A stretch of 64,000 nucleotides of DNA from Xenophilus aerolatus. GTDB lineage: Bacteria; Pseudomonadota; Gammaproteobacteria; Burkholderiales; Burkholderiaceae_C. A program made the translations under genes and the position numbers. Position 1 is the first letter of the stretch; every line of letters begins with the position of its first letter. Positions 8,847-21,405 of the stretch are shown piece after piece. Below the pieces are notes generated by a model. That model was not told the DNA's origin, did no database searches, and saw only the letters and a list, made by a program, of their open reading frames with translations. The DNA lies in assembly GCA_029968055.1 (NCBI GenBank), contig JASCNX010000006.1, positions 227,740 to 291,739 on the forward strand. Direction: 5' to 3'.

Positions 8847-9812
8847 TCAGAACGGGGAGTCGGGGTGATAGAAATCTTTCGCGTTGTCCTTGGTGATCAG
8901 CACCGACGGGATGATGGTCGTCGCCGGCAGCTTCTCGCCCTTCAGGCGCGCCTCGGCCGTGAGCTTGATCGCGTCGTAGATGAACTTGGGCGAATAGCTC
9001 ACGTCGGCCGCAATGCGCGGGTCCTTGCCGTCGAGGATGGTCTTGACCATGCCCTTGGCACCGGCGCCGCCGAAGACGATCTTGATGTCGTTGCGCTTGG
9101 CCTGCTCGATGGCCTTGAGCACGCCCACGGCCATGTCGTCGTCGGCGGCCCAGATGGCGTCGATCTCCTTGAAGCGCGTGAGGTAGTCCTGCGTCACCTT
9201 GAAGGCGTCGTCGCGGTTCCAGTTGGCGTACTTGGCGTCGAGCAGCTTGATGTCCGGGTAGTTCTTGAGCACGGCGTTGAAGGCGTCCATGCGCTCGTTG
9301 TCCAGCGTGGTCGCGATGCCGCGCAGCGCCACGACGTTGCCTTTGCCGTTGAGCTTCTTGGCGATGTACTCGGCCGGGATCTTGCCGAAGGCGGTGTTGT
9401 CGCCGGCCACGTAGGCGTCCTGCGCACTGGTGTCGGTCAGGCCGCGGTCCACCACGGTGACGTAGGCGCCCTTGGCCTTGACCTGCGCCACCGGCTTGGT
9501 CAGCGCGGCGGACTCGAAGGGGAACACCACCAGCGCGTTGATCTTGGTGACGGTGCTGAAGTCCTGCAGCTGGTTGGCCTGCTCGGGCGCGTTGGCGGCC
9601 GTCTTGATGGTGATCTTCAGGTCCTTGTACTGCTTCTCCAGGTCCTTCTTGGCCTGGTTGGCCCAGTAGTTGATGCCGCCCATGAAGCTGTGCGTGGCGG
9701 CCGGGATGGACACGCCGAGGTTCACTTTCTCGGCGGCCAGTGCGGGCACGCTGGCGAAGGCGGCTGCGGCAGCCACGGCGGTGAGCGCGAGGCGGCGGGT
9801 GATGAAGGTCAT
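8847..9812 (-). CDS. Sugar ABC transporter substrate-binding protein (periplasmic-binding-protein type 1, RbsB-like)
   Basis: A 321-residue secreted binding protein with a clear signal peptide ([20 protein letters not shown], cleavage near ALAAEK). The ribose-binding fold is shown by [57 protein letters not shown] and [19 protein letters not shown]. The ATG at 9812 is preferred over the in-frame ATG at 9857, which would add 15 residues before the signal peptide and start inside the repeat-flanked spacer. The gene is separated from the permease by 132 bp holding an inverted repeat, which may set up differential expression of the binding protein. Ligand unknown, probably a monosaccharide or cyclitol. 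Confidence 0.9.
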   Translation of the reverse strand: MTFITRRLALTAVAAAAAFASVPALAAEKVNLGVSIPAATHSFMGGINYWANQAKKDLEKQYKDLKITIKTAANAPEQANQLQDFSTVTKINALVVFPFESAALTKPVAQVKAKGAYVTVVDRGLTDTSAQDAYVAGDNTAFGKIPAEYIAKKLNGKGNVVALRGIATTLDNERMDAFNAVLKNYPDIKLLDAKYANWNRDDAFKVTQDYLTRFKEIDAIWAADDDMAVGVLKAIEQAKRNDIKIVFGGAGAKGMVKTILDGKDPRIAADVSYSPKFIYDAIKLTAEARLKGEKLPATTIIPSVLITKDNAKDFYHPDSPF

Positions 9813-9858
9813 GCTGGGAGTCTCCTTGGTTGGATGAAAGTCACTGGCACAGAACACC

Positions 9859-9917
9859 CGTTCGGGCTGAGCCTGTCGAAGCGCCGGAGCAGCGCTTCGA
9901 CAAGCTCAGCCCGAACG
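9859..9917. repeat. Inverted repeat of the TTCGGGCTGAGC...TGTCGAAGC type
   Basis: A 25-nt arm at 9859-9883 pairs with 9893-9917 with one mismatch around a 9-nt loop, making a long hairpin between the permease and binding-protein genes. Read as protein it gives the spurious FGLSLSK peptide seen in many high-GC proteobacterial shadow translations. It is probably a dispersed REP-like element that could also act as an mRNA stabiliser or attenuator. Confidence 0.8.
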
Positions 9918-9944
9918 GTCGGGAAGGATTCGAATGCATGGTGC

Positions 9945-10970
9945 TCAACGCCGCCCCCTTTGCAGGAAGGCCACCACGATGATCACGAAGCCCTGCACCG
10001 CCGCGTTGAGGTACACGCTGATGATGCTGGTGAGGTTGAGGATGTTGCTGATGACCGAGAGCAGGATGGCGCCCACCACCGTGCCGGTGATGCTGCCCGC
10101 GCCGCCCTTGAGCGCCGTGCCGCCGACGATCACGGCGGCGATCGCCTCGAGCTCCCACAAGAGGCCCGTGGTGGGCGAGGCCGAGCCCAGCCGCGGCACG
10201 TACAGCAACGTCGCGATGCCCACGCACACGCCCAGCAGCACGTAGGTGAGGATCTTCACGCGGTCCACGTCGACGGCCGCGTAGCGCGCCACCTGCTCGT
10301 TCGAGCCGATGGCCTGCACGTAGCGGCCATAGGCCGTGCGGTTGAGGATGACGCCGCCCACCGCCGCCACCGCCACGAACACCCACACCGGCACCGGAAT
10401 GCCCAGCAGGCTGGCGTAGTAGACCGGCGCGTACAGGTCCGAGAGATCGTTGTCGAGCGTGAGCGCGCCGCCGTCGGCGAAGTAGGTGAGATAGGCGCGG
10501 AAGATGCCCAGCGTGCCGAGCGTGACGATGAAGGGTTCGATGCGCCCCTTGGTGATGAGCAGGCCGTGCGCGAGGCCGAACATCGCGCCCAGCACGATCG
10601 CCAGGGCTGCGCCCAGAACCACCGCCATCAGCGGCGAGCCGGTGGCCGGCCCGGCCCAGTTGATGAACATGATCACGCTGCCCGCGATGAGCGCCGCCAT
10701 CGAGCCCACCGACAGGTCGATGCCGCCCGAGATGATCACGAAGCACATGCCCACCGCGATGATGCCGATGAAGGCCGTGCGCGTGAGCACGTTCATCGCG
10801 TTGTCGAGGGTGGCGAAGTCGCTGTTGAGCAGCGTGCCGGCGATGCACAGCAGCACCAGCCCGATGACGGGGCCGAAGCCGTGCAGGCGCTCGGTCCAGC
10901 GCGGCTTGCCTGCGGCGCGGTGCTGCGCGCCCTCGGCGGCGGCGCTCGTGGAGGTTTCAGGCGTCGGCAT
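9945..10970 (-). CDS. Sugar ABC transporter permease (RbsC family)
   Basis: A 341-residue inner-membrane protein with about eight to ten hydrophobic helices. Family blocks are [48 protein letters not shown] and the late [30 protein letters not shown] with its EAA-type contact to the ATPase. The start at 10970 ([10 protein letters not shown]) overlaps the end of the ATPase gene by 14 bp; an alternative ATG at 10988 overlaps more. It partners with the ATPase at 10957 and the binding protein at 8847. Confidence 0.92.
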   Translation of the reverse strand: MPTPETSTSAAAEGAQHRAAGKPRWTERLHGFGPVIGLVLLCIAGTLLNSDFATLDNAMNVLTRTAFIGIIAVGMCFVIISGGIDLSVGSMAALIAGSVIMFINWAGPATGSPLMAVVLGAALAIVLGAMFGLAHGLLITKGRIEPFIVTLGTLGIFRAYLTYFADGGALTLDNDLSDLYAPVYYASLLGIPVPVWVFVAVAAVGGVILNRTAYGRYVQAIGSNEQVARYAAVDVDRVKILTYVLLGVCVGIATLLYVPRLGSASPTTGLLWELEAIAAVIVGGTALKGGAGSITGTVVGAILLSVISNILNLTSIISVYLNAAVQGFVIIVVAFLQRGRR

Positions 10971-12561
10971 GTGCTGTCCCTGTCGCATGGGCGATGAGTT
11001 GTTCTTCGGTGAGGCCCTCGGCCGGCAGCGTGGCGACGATGCGGCCCGCGCGCATGACGGCCACGCGGTGCGCCAGGCCGATGAGCTCCATCAGTTCCGA
11101 GGAGATGACGATCACGGCCAGGCCTTCGCGCGCGAGGCGCTGCACGAGGAAATAGATGTCGCGCTTGGCACCGACGTCGACGCCGCGCGTGGGCTCGTCG
11201 AGCACCACGACCTTGGGCCGCGGCTGCAGCACCTTGGCCAGGGCGAGTTTCTGCTGGTTGCCGCCCGAGAGTGAGGAGGCGCGCACCTCGAGCGAACCGG
11301 TGCGGATGCCGTAGTCCTTCACCGCCGTGTGGAGCGCGGCACGTTCGGCATCGGGGCGCAGCCAGGGGCGCGCGTACTGGTCGAGCGCCATCAGCGTCAG
11401 GTTCTCGCGCAGGCCGAAGGCCACGTGCAGGCCCTTGCCCTTGCGGTCTTCGCTGAGGTAGGTGAGGCCATGGCGGGCCGCATCGCGCGGCGAGCGCAGA
11501 TGCACCCCCTGCCCCGCCAGTTCGACCTGCCCGCTGCCCGGGCGCAGGCCCAGCAGGCCTTCGAAGAGCTCGGTGCGTCCGGCGCCCACGAGGCCCGCGA
11601 AGCCGAGGATCTCGCCCGGCCGCACCTCGAAGCTCGCCTGCTGCGCCCAGCCGCGCACGCTGAAGTCCTGCACGCGCAGCGCGGGGGCGCCGTCGGGGTT
11701 CACACGGTCGCGCGGCGGGTAGAGGTCGGACAGCTCGCGGCCGACCATGAGGTTGGCCATCCGGTGGCGCGTCAGGTCGGCGGTCTCGGCGCGCGTGACG
11801 AAGCGGCCGTCGCGCATGACGACCACTTCGTCGGTGATGCGCTCCACCTCGTCGAGCTTGTGCGAGATGTAGACGACGGTGACGCCCTCCGCGCGCAGTT
11901 GGGCGATCAGCTTGAAGAGGCGCTCCGTCTCGCCGGGCGTGAGGGTGGCGGTCGGCTCGTCCATGATGAGCAGGCGCGCCTGGCGGGCCATGGCCTTGGC
12001 GATCTCGACCAGTTGCTTCTCGGCCACGATGAGGCGGCGCACCTTGGTGGCCGGGTCGACCTGCAGGCCGACCTGGGCGAGCGCCGCGGCGGCTTCGGCG
12101 TGCATCGCGCGGTCGTCGAGGAAGAGGCCCGAGGACGCGCCGGGCCGCCCCAAGCGGCCTTGCTCCCCATGGGGGACGGGCGCCGCAGCGCGGCGTCCTA
12201 GGGGCCAGAATTTTTTCTCGTGGCCCAGGAAGATGTTGTCGGCGACGCTCAGATCCTCGGCGAGGTTGAACTCCTGGTGGATCAGCACGATGCCCAGGGC
12301 CTCGGCGTCGCGGGAGCTGCGGAACTGCTGCGGCTGGCCGTTGACGCGCAGCGCGCCGCCCGTGAGGCCCTCGTAGCCGGCCAGGATCTTCATCAGCGTG
12401 GACTTGCCCGCGCCGTTCTCGCCGAGCAGGCCCACGACACGGCCCGGCGCGAGCGCGAAGCTCACGCCGTGCAGGACCTCGACCGGGCCGAAGGACTTGG
12501 TGACCTGGTCGAACTCGACGGCCACGCCGCTCGCGCCGTCGTGCGCGATGCCGGCAGTCAT
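10957..12561 (-). CDS. Sugar ABC transporter ATP-binding protein (RbsA/MglA family) with an in-frame repeat insertion
   Basis: A 534-residue tandem-ATPase subunit. The first nucleotide-binding domain has GENGAGKST and [11 protein letters not shown], with a [13 protein letters not shown] signature region. The second has a degenerate Walker A (GLVGAGRTE), [15 protein letters not shown] and [14 protein letters not shown], as usual for RbsA types. Start at 12561 overlaps the ROK gene stop by ATGA, implying translational coupling. Between NIFLGHEKK and [14 protein letters not shown] lies a basic, proline- and glycine-rich insert ([18 protein letters not shown] and onward, about 28 residues) absent from family members. 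It is encoded by a copy of the palindromic repeat at 12138-12210. The frame stays open, so the protein may tolerate the insertion in the helical region of the first domain. Confidence 0.9.
   Translation of the reverse strand: MTAGIAHDGASGVAVEFDQVTKSFGPVEVLHGVSFALAPGRVVGLLGENGAGKSTLMKILAGYEGLTGGALRVNGQPQQFRSSRDAEALGIVLIHQEFNLAEDLSVADNIFLGHEKKFWPLGRRAAAPVPHGEQGRLGRPGASSGLFLDDRAMHAEAAAALAQVGLQVDPATKVRRLIVAEKQLVEIAKAMARQARLLIMDEPTATLTPGETERLFKLIAQLRAEGVTVVYISHKLDEVERITDEVVVMRDGRFVTRAETADLTRHRMANLMVGRELSDLYPPRDRVNPDGAPALRVQDFSVRGWAQQASFEVRPGEILGFAGLVGAGRTELFEGLLGLRPGSGQVELAGQGVHLRSPRDAARHGLTYLSEDRKGKGLHVAFGLRENLTLMALDQYARPWLRPDAERAALHTAVKDYGIRTGSLEVRASSLSGGNQQKLALAKVLQPRPKVVVLDEPTRGVDVGAKRDIYFLVQRLAREGLAVIVISSELMELIGLAHRVAVMRAGRIVATLPAEGLTEEQLIAHATGTAHADA
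12138..12210 (-). repeat. Copy of the CTTGGGGCGGCCCGGCG repeat family, in frame inside the sugar ABC ATPase gene
   Basis: On the minus strand the 17-mer CTTGGGGCGGCCCGGCG occupies 12154-12138. It is preceded by a CCCCCATGGGG hairpin core and by the palindromic GACGCCGCGCTGCGGCG stretch. The 3' end is identical to the lipB, ptsH-ptsI and TlpA-gene copies. The 5' half differs, so this is a divergent subtype. It has the same orientation as the host gene. Confidence 0.72.
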
Positions 12562-13778
12562 GGCGCCACCCCGCGCACCTTGAGCGACTCGTGCATCGCG
12601 AGCACGCCGGCGCCGATCACGCCGCCCTGCTCGCCCAGCGGGGCGTACTGGATCTCCAGGTGGCGCGTCGACAGCGCCAGCGAACGCTGGTACACGCTCT
12701 GCCGCACGGCCGCCAGGAACAGCGGGCCGATGTGCGTGATGCCGCCGCCGATGAACACGTGCGAAGGATTGAAGAAATTGACCACCGACGCGAGCATCTG
12801 CCCGATGTGGGTGCCCGCGCGCTGGATGATGCTGTTGGCGGCCGCATCGCCCGCCCGGCTGGCCTGGCCGACGTCGACCGCCTCGATGCGCCCGTGCAGG
12901 CGCAGATGCTCGGCCAGCATCGGGCTCTCGCCGGCCTCGGCAGCCGCCATGGCCATCCGCACGATCGCGGGGCCCGCGGCCATGGCCTCCACGCAGCCCA
13001 CGTTGCCGCAATGGCAGCACGGGCCGTCCTGGTCGACGCAGATGTGGCCCACGTCGCCCGCGGAGCCAGCGGCACCGCGGTACACCTCGCCGTGGCACAC
13101 GATGCCGCAGCCGATGCCGGTACCGACCTTGATCACGAGAAAGTTGGACAGCTGCCGCTGCAGGCGCCACAGCTCGCCCAGGGCCATGAGGTTGACGTCG
13201 TTGTCGACGAAGACCGGCGCGGCATAGTCCTCGCGCAGGTAGTCGCGGATCGAGAAGCTGTCCCAGCCCGGCATCAGCGGCGGGTTCACGAGCTGGCCGG
13301 CCTCGAAATTCACCGGGCCGGGCACGCCCATGCCGATGCCCAGGACCTGGGCGGCCGCGATGCCCTGGCCCAGCAGGAGCTCGCGCATGATGGCGCGCAC
13401 GCGGGCCAGCACGACGCCGGGACCCTGGCGCACGTCGGCCGCCTCCTGGTGGTGGGCGAGCACGGTGAGGTCGGGCTGGAGGATGGCGACGTCCACGCTG
13501 GTGGCGCCGACGTCGATGCCCACCAGCACACCGAGGCCGTCATGCAGGCGCAGGTGCTCGGCGCGACGGCCGCCCGAGGATGCGCGCGGGCCGGCTTCGG
13601 CCAGCAGCCCCTGGTCCAGCAGGCCGGCAATCAGCGCATTGGCCTTGCTGCGCGAGAAGCCGAGGCGCTCGGCCATGCCATGGCGCGAGCCGCCGGCCGA
13701 CCAGAAGGTGGTCTGCAGCAACTGCATCTCGGGCGCGGACAGGCCGTTCCAGGGTGCCAAGCGTTTGTCTCCGTGCAT
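12558..13778 (-). CDS. ROK-family transcriptional regulator (NagC/XylR/Mlc-like)
   Basis: A 406-residue regulator. The N-terminal winged helix (GLSAPEMQLLQTTFWSAGG through FSRSKANALIAGLLDQGLL) precedes a sugar-kinase-like ROK domain with GIDVGATSVDVAIL (phosphate-binding) and the zinc motif CCHCGNVGCVEAM. The ATG at 13778 has a GAGAGAAC ribosome-binding sequence just upstream and is preferred over the GTG at 13799. It leads the sugar ABC operon and overlaps the ATPase gene by ATGA, so it is probably an autoregulated repressor relieved by the transported sugar. Two adjacent TTCGGCC/GGCCGAA inverted repeats upstream (13849-13891) are the candidate operators. Confidence 0.9.
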   Translation of the reverse strand: MHGDKRLAPWNGLSAPEMQLLQTTFWSAGGSRHGMAERLGFSRSKANALIAGLLDQGLLAEAGPRASSGGRRAEHLRLHDGLGVLVGIDVGATSVDVAILQPDLTVLAHHQEAADVRQGPGVVLARVRAIMRELLLGQGIAAAQVLGIGMGVPGPVNFEAGQLVNPPLMPGWDSFSIRDYLREDYAAPVFVDNDVNLMALGELWRLQRQLSNFLVIKVGTGIGCGIVCHGEVYRGAAGSAGDVGHICVDQDGPCCHCGNVGCVEAMAAGPAIVRMAMAAAEAGESPMLAEHLRLHGRIEAVDVGQASRAGDAAANSIIQRAGTHIGQMLASVVNFFNPSHVFIGGGITHIGPLFLAAVRQSVYQRSLALSTRHLEIQYAPLGEQGGVIGAGVLAMHESLKVRGVAP

Positions 13779-13848
13779 GTTCTCTCTGCGATTCGGCACG
13801 CGCGGTTGCGCGCTCGTCGCGGCGTGGGACGCATCCTAGAAGTGCGCC

Positions 13849-13891
13849 TTCGGCCGGACAAGGCCGAACTTCGGCCAGATGTTGGCCGAAG
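13849..13891. promoter_or_regulatory. Two tandem inverted repeats, candidate ROK operator upstream of the sugar operon
   Basis: TTCGGCC-N6-GGCCGAA at 13849-13868 is followed at once by CTTCGGCC-N7-GGCCGAAG at 13869-13891. The two share a half-site and have centres about 21 bp apart. They sit 70-110 bp upstream of the ROK start and downstream of the ATP synthase terminator, where the operon promoter must lie. Binding by the ROK protein is inference. Confidence 0.55.
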
Positions 13892-13919
13892 TGAGATCAC
13901 AACGGAAGGCACCGGAACG

Positions 13920-13950
13920 AAAAAAGCCGCCCACGGGGCGGCTTCTTTTT
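13920..13950 (-). terminator. Rho-independent terminator of the ATP synthase operon
   Basis: A perfect 9-bp stem (AAGCCGCCC at 13924-13932 with GGGCGGCTT at 13936-13944) around ACG is followed on the minus strand by six T residues. It lies 42 bp after the atpC stop. A T-rich flank also exists on the plus side, so it could work both ways. Confidence 0.88.
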
Positions 13951-13991
13951 CGAAGGTCAACCGGACGCGCAACCTGCGCGCCCCGCCGTCC

Positions 13992-14411
13992 TCACTTCTT
14001 CTGGCGGTACTTGCGCAGCGCAGCGATCTGCGCGGCCATCACGGCCAGTTCCGATTGCGCCATCGCGATGTCGATGTCGCTCTTGGCATTCTTGAGGGCT
14101 TCCTCGGCCGCCTTCTTCGCGACGCTGGCCTTCTCGTCGTCCAGGTCCTTGCCGCGAATGGCGGTGTCGGACAGCACGGTCACCGCGTCGGGCTGCACCT
14201 CCAGGATGCCGCCGGCCACGAACACGAACTCCTCGCCGCCGTCGGCCGTCTCGATGCGCACGGCGCCCGGGCGGATGCGCGTGATCAGCGGCGTGTGGCG
14301 CGGGTAGATGCCGAGCTCGCCGGCTTCACCGGGCAGCGCCACGAAGCGCGCCTGGCCCGAGAAGATGGACTCCTCGGCGCTGACCACGTCGACTTGAATG
14401 GTGTTGGCCAT
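13992..14411 (-). CDS. atpC: F1Fo ATP synthase epsilon subunit
   Basis: The 139-residue epsilon subunit of the F1 stalk, which links gamma to the c-ring and inhibits ATP hydrolysis. The N-terminal beta-sandwich ([35 protein letters not shown], given in part) is followed by a helical hairpin ([19 protein letters not shown]). Length and sequence are normal. It is the last gene of atpIBEFHAGDC. The gap to atpD is 127 bp and holds a hairpin element, unlike the tighter spacing elsewhere in the operon. Confidence 0.97.
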   Translation of the reverse strand: MANTIQVDVVSAEESIFSGQARFVALPGEAGELGIYPRHTPLITRIRPGAVRIETADGGEEFVFVAGGILEVQPDAVTVLSDTAIRGKDLDDEKASVAKKAAEEALKNAKSDIDIAMAQSELAVMAAQIAALRKYRQKK

Positions 14412-14460
14412 ATGCGTTCCTTTCAGCTGAAAAAGGTCGGATGAGCAAGCAGACGGGAGG

Positions 14461-14522
14461 GCCCGCTAGGCGCGCCGCGCACAGCCGTACTGGTGTACGG
14501 CGAGCACGGCAACGACGCGGGC
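14461..14522. repeat. Nested inverted repeat between atpD and atpC
   Basis: Outer arms GCCCGC (14461-14466) and GCGGGC (14517-14522) enclose inner arms GCCGTAC (14484-14490) and GTACGGC (14495-14501) around TGGT. It has no tail of T residues, so it is not a standard terminator. It may be a dispersed palindrome or an RNA structure that tunes epsilon relative to beta. Confidence 0.6.
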
Positions 14523-14538
14523 TGCCCGTATGCGCCGC

Positions 14539-16880
<2,342 letters not shown>

Positions 16881-16915
16881 CGATGCTCCTTAAGCGGTGT
16901 GCCGTCCGTCCGCCA

Positions 16916-18469
16916 TCAGGCGAAGGACTTCTTGAACGAGGTGATCGCCGCCGTCAGTTCGGCTTCCGCGTCCTTGTCCAGCGCCTTGGCCTGTTCGATC
17001 TTGTCGAGCAGGGCGCCGTGGCTGGTCTTCAGGAACTGGTGCAGGCCGTGTTCGAAGGCAAGCACCTTCTTGACGTCCAGGTCGTCCATGAAGCCCTTGT
17101 TCACCGCGAACAACGATGCGGCCATCTGCGAGATCGGCAGGGGGCTGTATTGGGCCTGCTTGAGCAGTTCGGTCACGCGGGCACCGCGGTCGAGCTGCTT
17201 CTTGGTCGAAGCGTCGAGGTCGGAGGCGAACTGGGCGAAAGCCGCCAGCTCGCGGTACTGCGCCAGGTCGGTACGGATACCGCCGGACAGGCCCTTGATC
17301 ACCTTCGTCTGCGCGGCCGAACCCACACGCGACACCGAGATACCGGCGTTGATGGCGGGACGGATGCCGGCGTTGAACAGGCTGGTCTCCAGGAAGATCT
17401 GGCCGTCGGTGATCGAGATCACGTTGGTCGGCACGAAGGCGGAGACGTCGCCGGCCTGTGTTTCGATGATCGGCAGCGCCGTCAGCGAGCCGGTCTTGCC
17501 CTTGACTTCACCTTTGGTGAAGGCTTCGACGTAGTCGGCATTCACGCGCGCGGCACGCTCCAGCAGGCGGCTGTGGAGGTAGAACACGTCGCCGGGGTAG
17601 GCTTCGCGGCCCGGCGGGCGACGCAGCAGCAGCGACACCTGGCGATACGCAACGGCCTGCTTGGACAGGTCGTCGTAAATGATCAGCGCATCCTCGCCGC
17701 GATCGCGGAAGTACTCGCCCATCGTGCAGCCCGAGTACGCCGAGACGTACTGCATGGCGGCCGATTCGGAAGCGGAAGCGGCGACGACGATGGTGTAGTC
17801 CATCGCACCGGCCTGCTCGAGCGCGCGCACCACGTTCTTGATCGACGAGGCCTTCTGGCCGATCGCAACGTAGATGCAGGTCATGTTCTGACCCTTCTGG
17901 TTGATGATCGTGTCGATCGCCACGGCCGTCTTGCCGGTCTGGCGGTCGCCGATGATCAGCTCGCGTTGGCCCCGGCCGATCGGCACCATGGAGTCGATCG
18001 ACTTCAGGCCGGTCTGCATCGGCTGGTCGACGGACTTCCGTGCGATCACGCCGGGAGCGACCTTCTCGATCACGTCGGTCAGCTTGGCGTTGACCGGGCC
18101 CTTGCCGTCGATCGGCTGGCCCAGGGCGTTGACGACGCGGCCGATCAGCTCGGGGCCGACGGGCACTTCCAGGATGCGGCCCGTGCACTTGACGGTGTCG
18201 CCTTCGGAGATGTGCTCGTACTCGCCCAGGATCACGGCGCCGACCGAGTCACGCTCGAGGTTCAGGGCCAGGCCGTAGGTCGGCTGGCCGCTGGCCGTCG
18301 CGGGGAACTCGAGCATTTCGCCCTGCATGGCCTCGGACAGGCCATGGATGCGCACGATGCCGTCGGTCACCGAAACGACGGTGCCTTCGTTGCGGATGTC
18401 GGCGCTGACGCCGAGACCCTCGATGCGGCTCTTGATCAGCTCGGAAATTTCTGCGGGATTGAGTTGCAT
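16916..18469 (-). CDS. atpA: F1Fo ATP synthase alpha subunit
   Basis: The 517-residue regulatory nucleotide-binding subunit of F1. It starts [18 protein letters not shown]. Walker A is GDRQTGKTA and the [12 protein letters not shown]alker B region follows. The VSRVGSAAQ segment carries the conserved arginine that completes the catalytic site on beta. Length matches the family. Confidence 0.99.
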   Translation of the reverse strand: MQLNPAEISELIKSRIEGLGVSADIRNEGTVVSVTDGIVRIHGLSEAMQGEMLEFPATASGQPTYGLALNLERDSVGAVILGEYEHISEGDTVKCTGRILEVPVGPELIGRVVNALGQPIDGKGPVNAKLTDVIEKVAPGVIARKSVDQPMQTGLKSIDSMVPIGRGQRELIIGDRQTGKTAVAIDTIINQKGQNMTCIYVAIGQKASSIKNVVRALEQAGAMDYTIVVAASASESAAMQYVSAYSGCTMGEYFRDRGEDALIIYDDLSKQAVAYRQVSLLLRRPPGREAYPGDVFYLHSRLLERAARVNADYVEAFTKGEVKGKTGSLTALPIIETQAGDVSAFVPTNVISITDGQIFLETSLFNAGIRPAINAGISVSRVGSAAQTKVIKGLSGGIRTDLAQYRELAAFAQFASDLDASTKKQLDRGARVTELLKQAQYSPLPISQMAASLFAVNKGFMDDLDVKKVLAFEHGLHQFLKTSHGALLDKIEQAKALDKDAEAELTAAITSFKKSFA

Positions 18470-18517
18470 GACTCTTTCCTTCTTTCAATCAGTGTGACGA
18501 CCGGCACGCACGCCGCC

Positions 18518-19048
18518 TCAGGCGGTGAGCGCCGCCTTCATTTGTTCGAGTCGGGCCTTGACCGAGGTGTCGAGCACTTCGTCGCCCACCACGGCACGGA
18601 TGCCGCCGATGAGGGACGGATCGACCTCGACGCGCGTCGTGAGCTTGCGCCCGAAACGCTTCTCGAGCGCCGCCGACACATCGGCCAGCGCGCCCGCATC
18701 GATCGGGAAGGCGCTGTAGACGACCGCATCGGCCGCACCGGAGCTGGCATTGAGCAGCACGCGGAACTGGGCGGCAGCCTCGGGCAGCGCAGCCAGGCGG
18801 TCGTTCTCGATCACGGTGCGCAGGAAGTTCTGACCCGCGGCCGGAAGGCCGCCGGGCACCGCACCGGCGATCAGGTCGAAGACCTGGTCGGACGACACCT
18901 TGGGGTTGGACGCGAACTCCTGGAGCTGCGCGTCGCCCGCCACGGCTGCCAGCGGCTCGAGCCAGCCGGCGGTCGCCGCCGCGTTGCCGGCCGAGGCCTT
19001 GAACAGCGCCTCGGCGTAAGGACGGGCAATGGTCGCGAGTTCGGCCAT
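18518..19048 (-). CDS. atpH: F1Fo ATP synthase delta subunit
   Basis: The 176-residue stator subunit that connects F1 to the b subunits (OSCP-like). The N-terminal helical domain starts [13 protein letters not shown]. The C-terminal conserved segment is [21 protein letters not shown]. It begins 7 bp after the atpF stop, consistent with translational coupling. Confidence 0.97.
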   Translation of the reverse strand: MAELATIARPYAEALFKASAGNAAATAGWLEPLAAVAGDAQLQEFASNPKVSSDQVFDLIAGAVPGGLPAAGQNFLRTVIENDRLAALPEAAAQFRVLLNASSGAADAVVYSAFPIDAGALADVSAALEKRFGRKLTTRVEVDPSLIGGIRAVVGDEVLDTSVKARLEQMKAALTA

Positions 19049-19055
19049 GTCGTCC

Positions 19056-19526
19056 TCAGAGTTCCGTCTTCAGGCGCGACAGCAGGTCGGCATGGACGCC
19101 GGCATCGACTTCCTTGCGCAGGATCTGCTCGGCACCCTTGACGGCCAGCGCAGCGACCTGCTCGCGCAGGGCTTCGCGGGCGCGCACGGCCTGCTGTTCG
19201 GCCTCGTCACGTGCGGCGGCCACGATCTTGTTGGCCTCCTCGGTGGCGCGGGCCTTGGCCTCTTCGATGATCTGCTGGGCACGGCGCTCGGCATCGGCCA
19301 GGCGGTTGCTCGTCTCGTTGCGCGAGGCTTGCAGTTCCTGTTCGACGCGCTTGTCGGCGGCGGCCAGTTCGGCCTTGGCTTTCTCGGCGGCCGCCAGGCC
19401 CGCGGCGATCTTTTGGGCTCGCTCATCCAGCGCCTTCGCGATCGGCGGCCACACGAACTTCATCGTGAACCAGACCAGGATCAGGAAGACGACGACCTGA
19501 ATGAACAGGGTCGCGTTGATACTCAC
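19056..19526 (-). CDS. atpF: F1Fo ATP synthase b subunit
   Basis: The 156-residue peripheral-stalk subunit. One N-terminal membrane helix ([20 protein letters not shown]) is followed by a long charged, alanine-rich coiled coil typical of subunit b dimers (for example [20 protein letters not shown]). A single b gene is present, as expected for a homodimeric non-photosynthetic enzyme. Confidence 0.97.
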   Translation of the reverse strand: MSINATLFIQVVVFLILVWFTMKFVWPPIAKALDERAQKIAAGLAAAEKAKAELAAADKRVEQELQASRNETSNRLADAERRAQQIIEEAKARATEEANKIVAAARDEAEQQAVRAREALREQVAALAVKGAEQILRKEVDAGVHADLLSRLKTEL

Positions 19527-19560
19527 GGCAACACCTTTCTAGAGTGGCGTTGGAACCGAA

Positions 19561-20773
<1,213 letters not shown>

Positions 20774-20798
20774 CTTTCAACGTCTCTTCTCTAAACAG

Positions 20799-21272
20799 TC
20801 AGATCCGGTTCAACAAACGGGGTCGCACCACGAGCGCGACCCAGTACATCTTCAGCGCGACCACCACGCCGGCCACGAGGGCCAGCCAGTGAAGGTCCTT
20901 GATCACCCAGCGCGCCGCCGCCAGCAAGGCGACGGTCAGGGCGATCTTGATCAGTTCCCAGACAAAAAACTTCAGCATGGCAGCGGACTGTGACGTCACG
21001 CCATGCATCGGCCGAGTCCCTCGGATGAACAGTGCCGCCGGAACAGCCACCGCCATCGCGCCGTAGAAAGCGGACACCGCCGCCAGAGGCGCCTGCGTCC
21101 AGGCCCAAGCCACCGCCGCCACAACCAAGCCCGCCGCCACCTGGGCGCCGATCACCCACCAGGGCGACAGTTCGGGATGTTGCTCGCGCAAGCGCCGGGC
21201 CTCATCGGCGGTCAGCGGCTTGAAATCGGAGACTTCGGCATCGATCTCGGAAACGGAGGCTTCGGTTGTCAT
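20799..21272 (-). CDS. atpI: ATP synthase subunit I
   Basis: A 157-residue membrane protein with four predicted helices. An acidic cytoplasmic N-terminus ends in ELSPWWVIGAQ. In other bacteria this first gene of the operon helps assemble the c-ring and may support Mg2+ uptake. AtpI sequences are poorly conserved, so identification rests on position, size and topology. A sigma-70-like promoter lies 28-56 bp upstream. Confidence 0.88.
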   Translation of the reverse strand: MTTEASVSEIDAEVSDFKPLTADEARRLREQHPELSPWWVIGAQVAAGLVVAAVAWAWTQAPLAAVSAFYGAMAVAVPAALFIRGTRPMHGVTSQSAAMLKFFVWELIKIALTVALLAAARWVIKDLHWLALVAGVVVALKMYWVALVVRPRLLNRI

Positions 21273-21299
21273 TGGAATGGCAGCCCCTCGGTCCCGGGA

Positions 21300-21328
21300 A
21301 TTCTACAAAGCCTCTCATTATAAGTAAA
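21300..21328 (-). promoter_or_regulatory. Sigma-70-type promoter of the ATP synthase operon
   Basis: On the minus strand TTTACT (21328-21323), a 17-bp spacer and TAGAAT (21305-21300) stand just upstream of atpI. A perfect TATAAT (21322-21317) inside the spacer could be a second -10, but its -35 would be weak. The region is AT-rich against very GC-rich surroundings. Confidence 0.6.
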
Positions 21329-21405
21329 AACCCGTCCTGATCTGCCGCTGACCGGACGAAGCGTTGGCGCGGGCGCGACACGGCCGTGCCTTCGATAATT
21401 TGCCG

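Noticed and set aside
9812..9857. Longer start for the sugar-binding protein
   Set aside because: Adds a polar stretch in front of a clear signal peptide; the ATG at 9812 is better.
16883..19141. A 752-codon frame opposite atpA and atpH
   Set aside because: Antisense of conserved ATP synthase genes; composition of a shadow frame.
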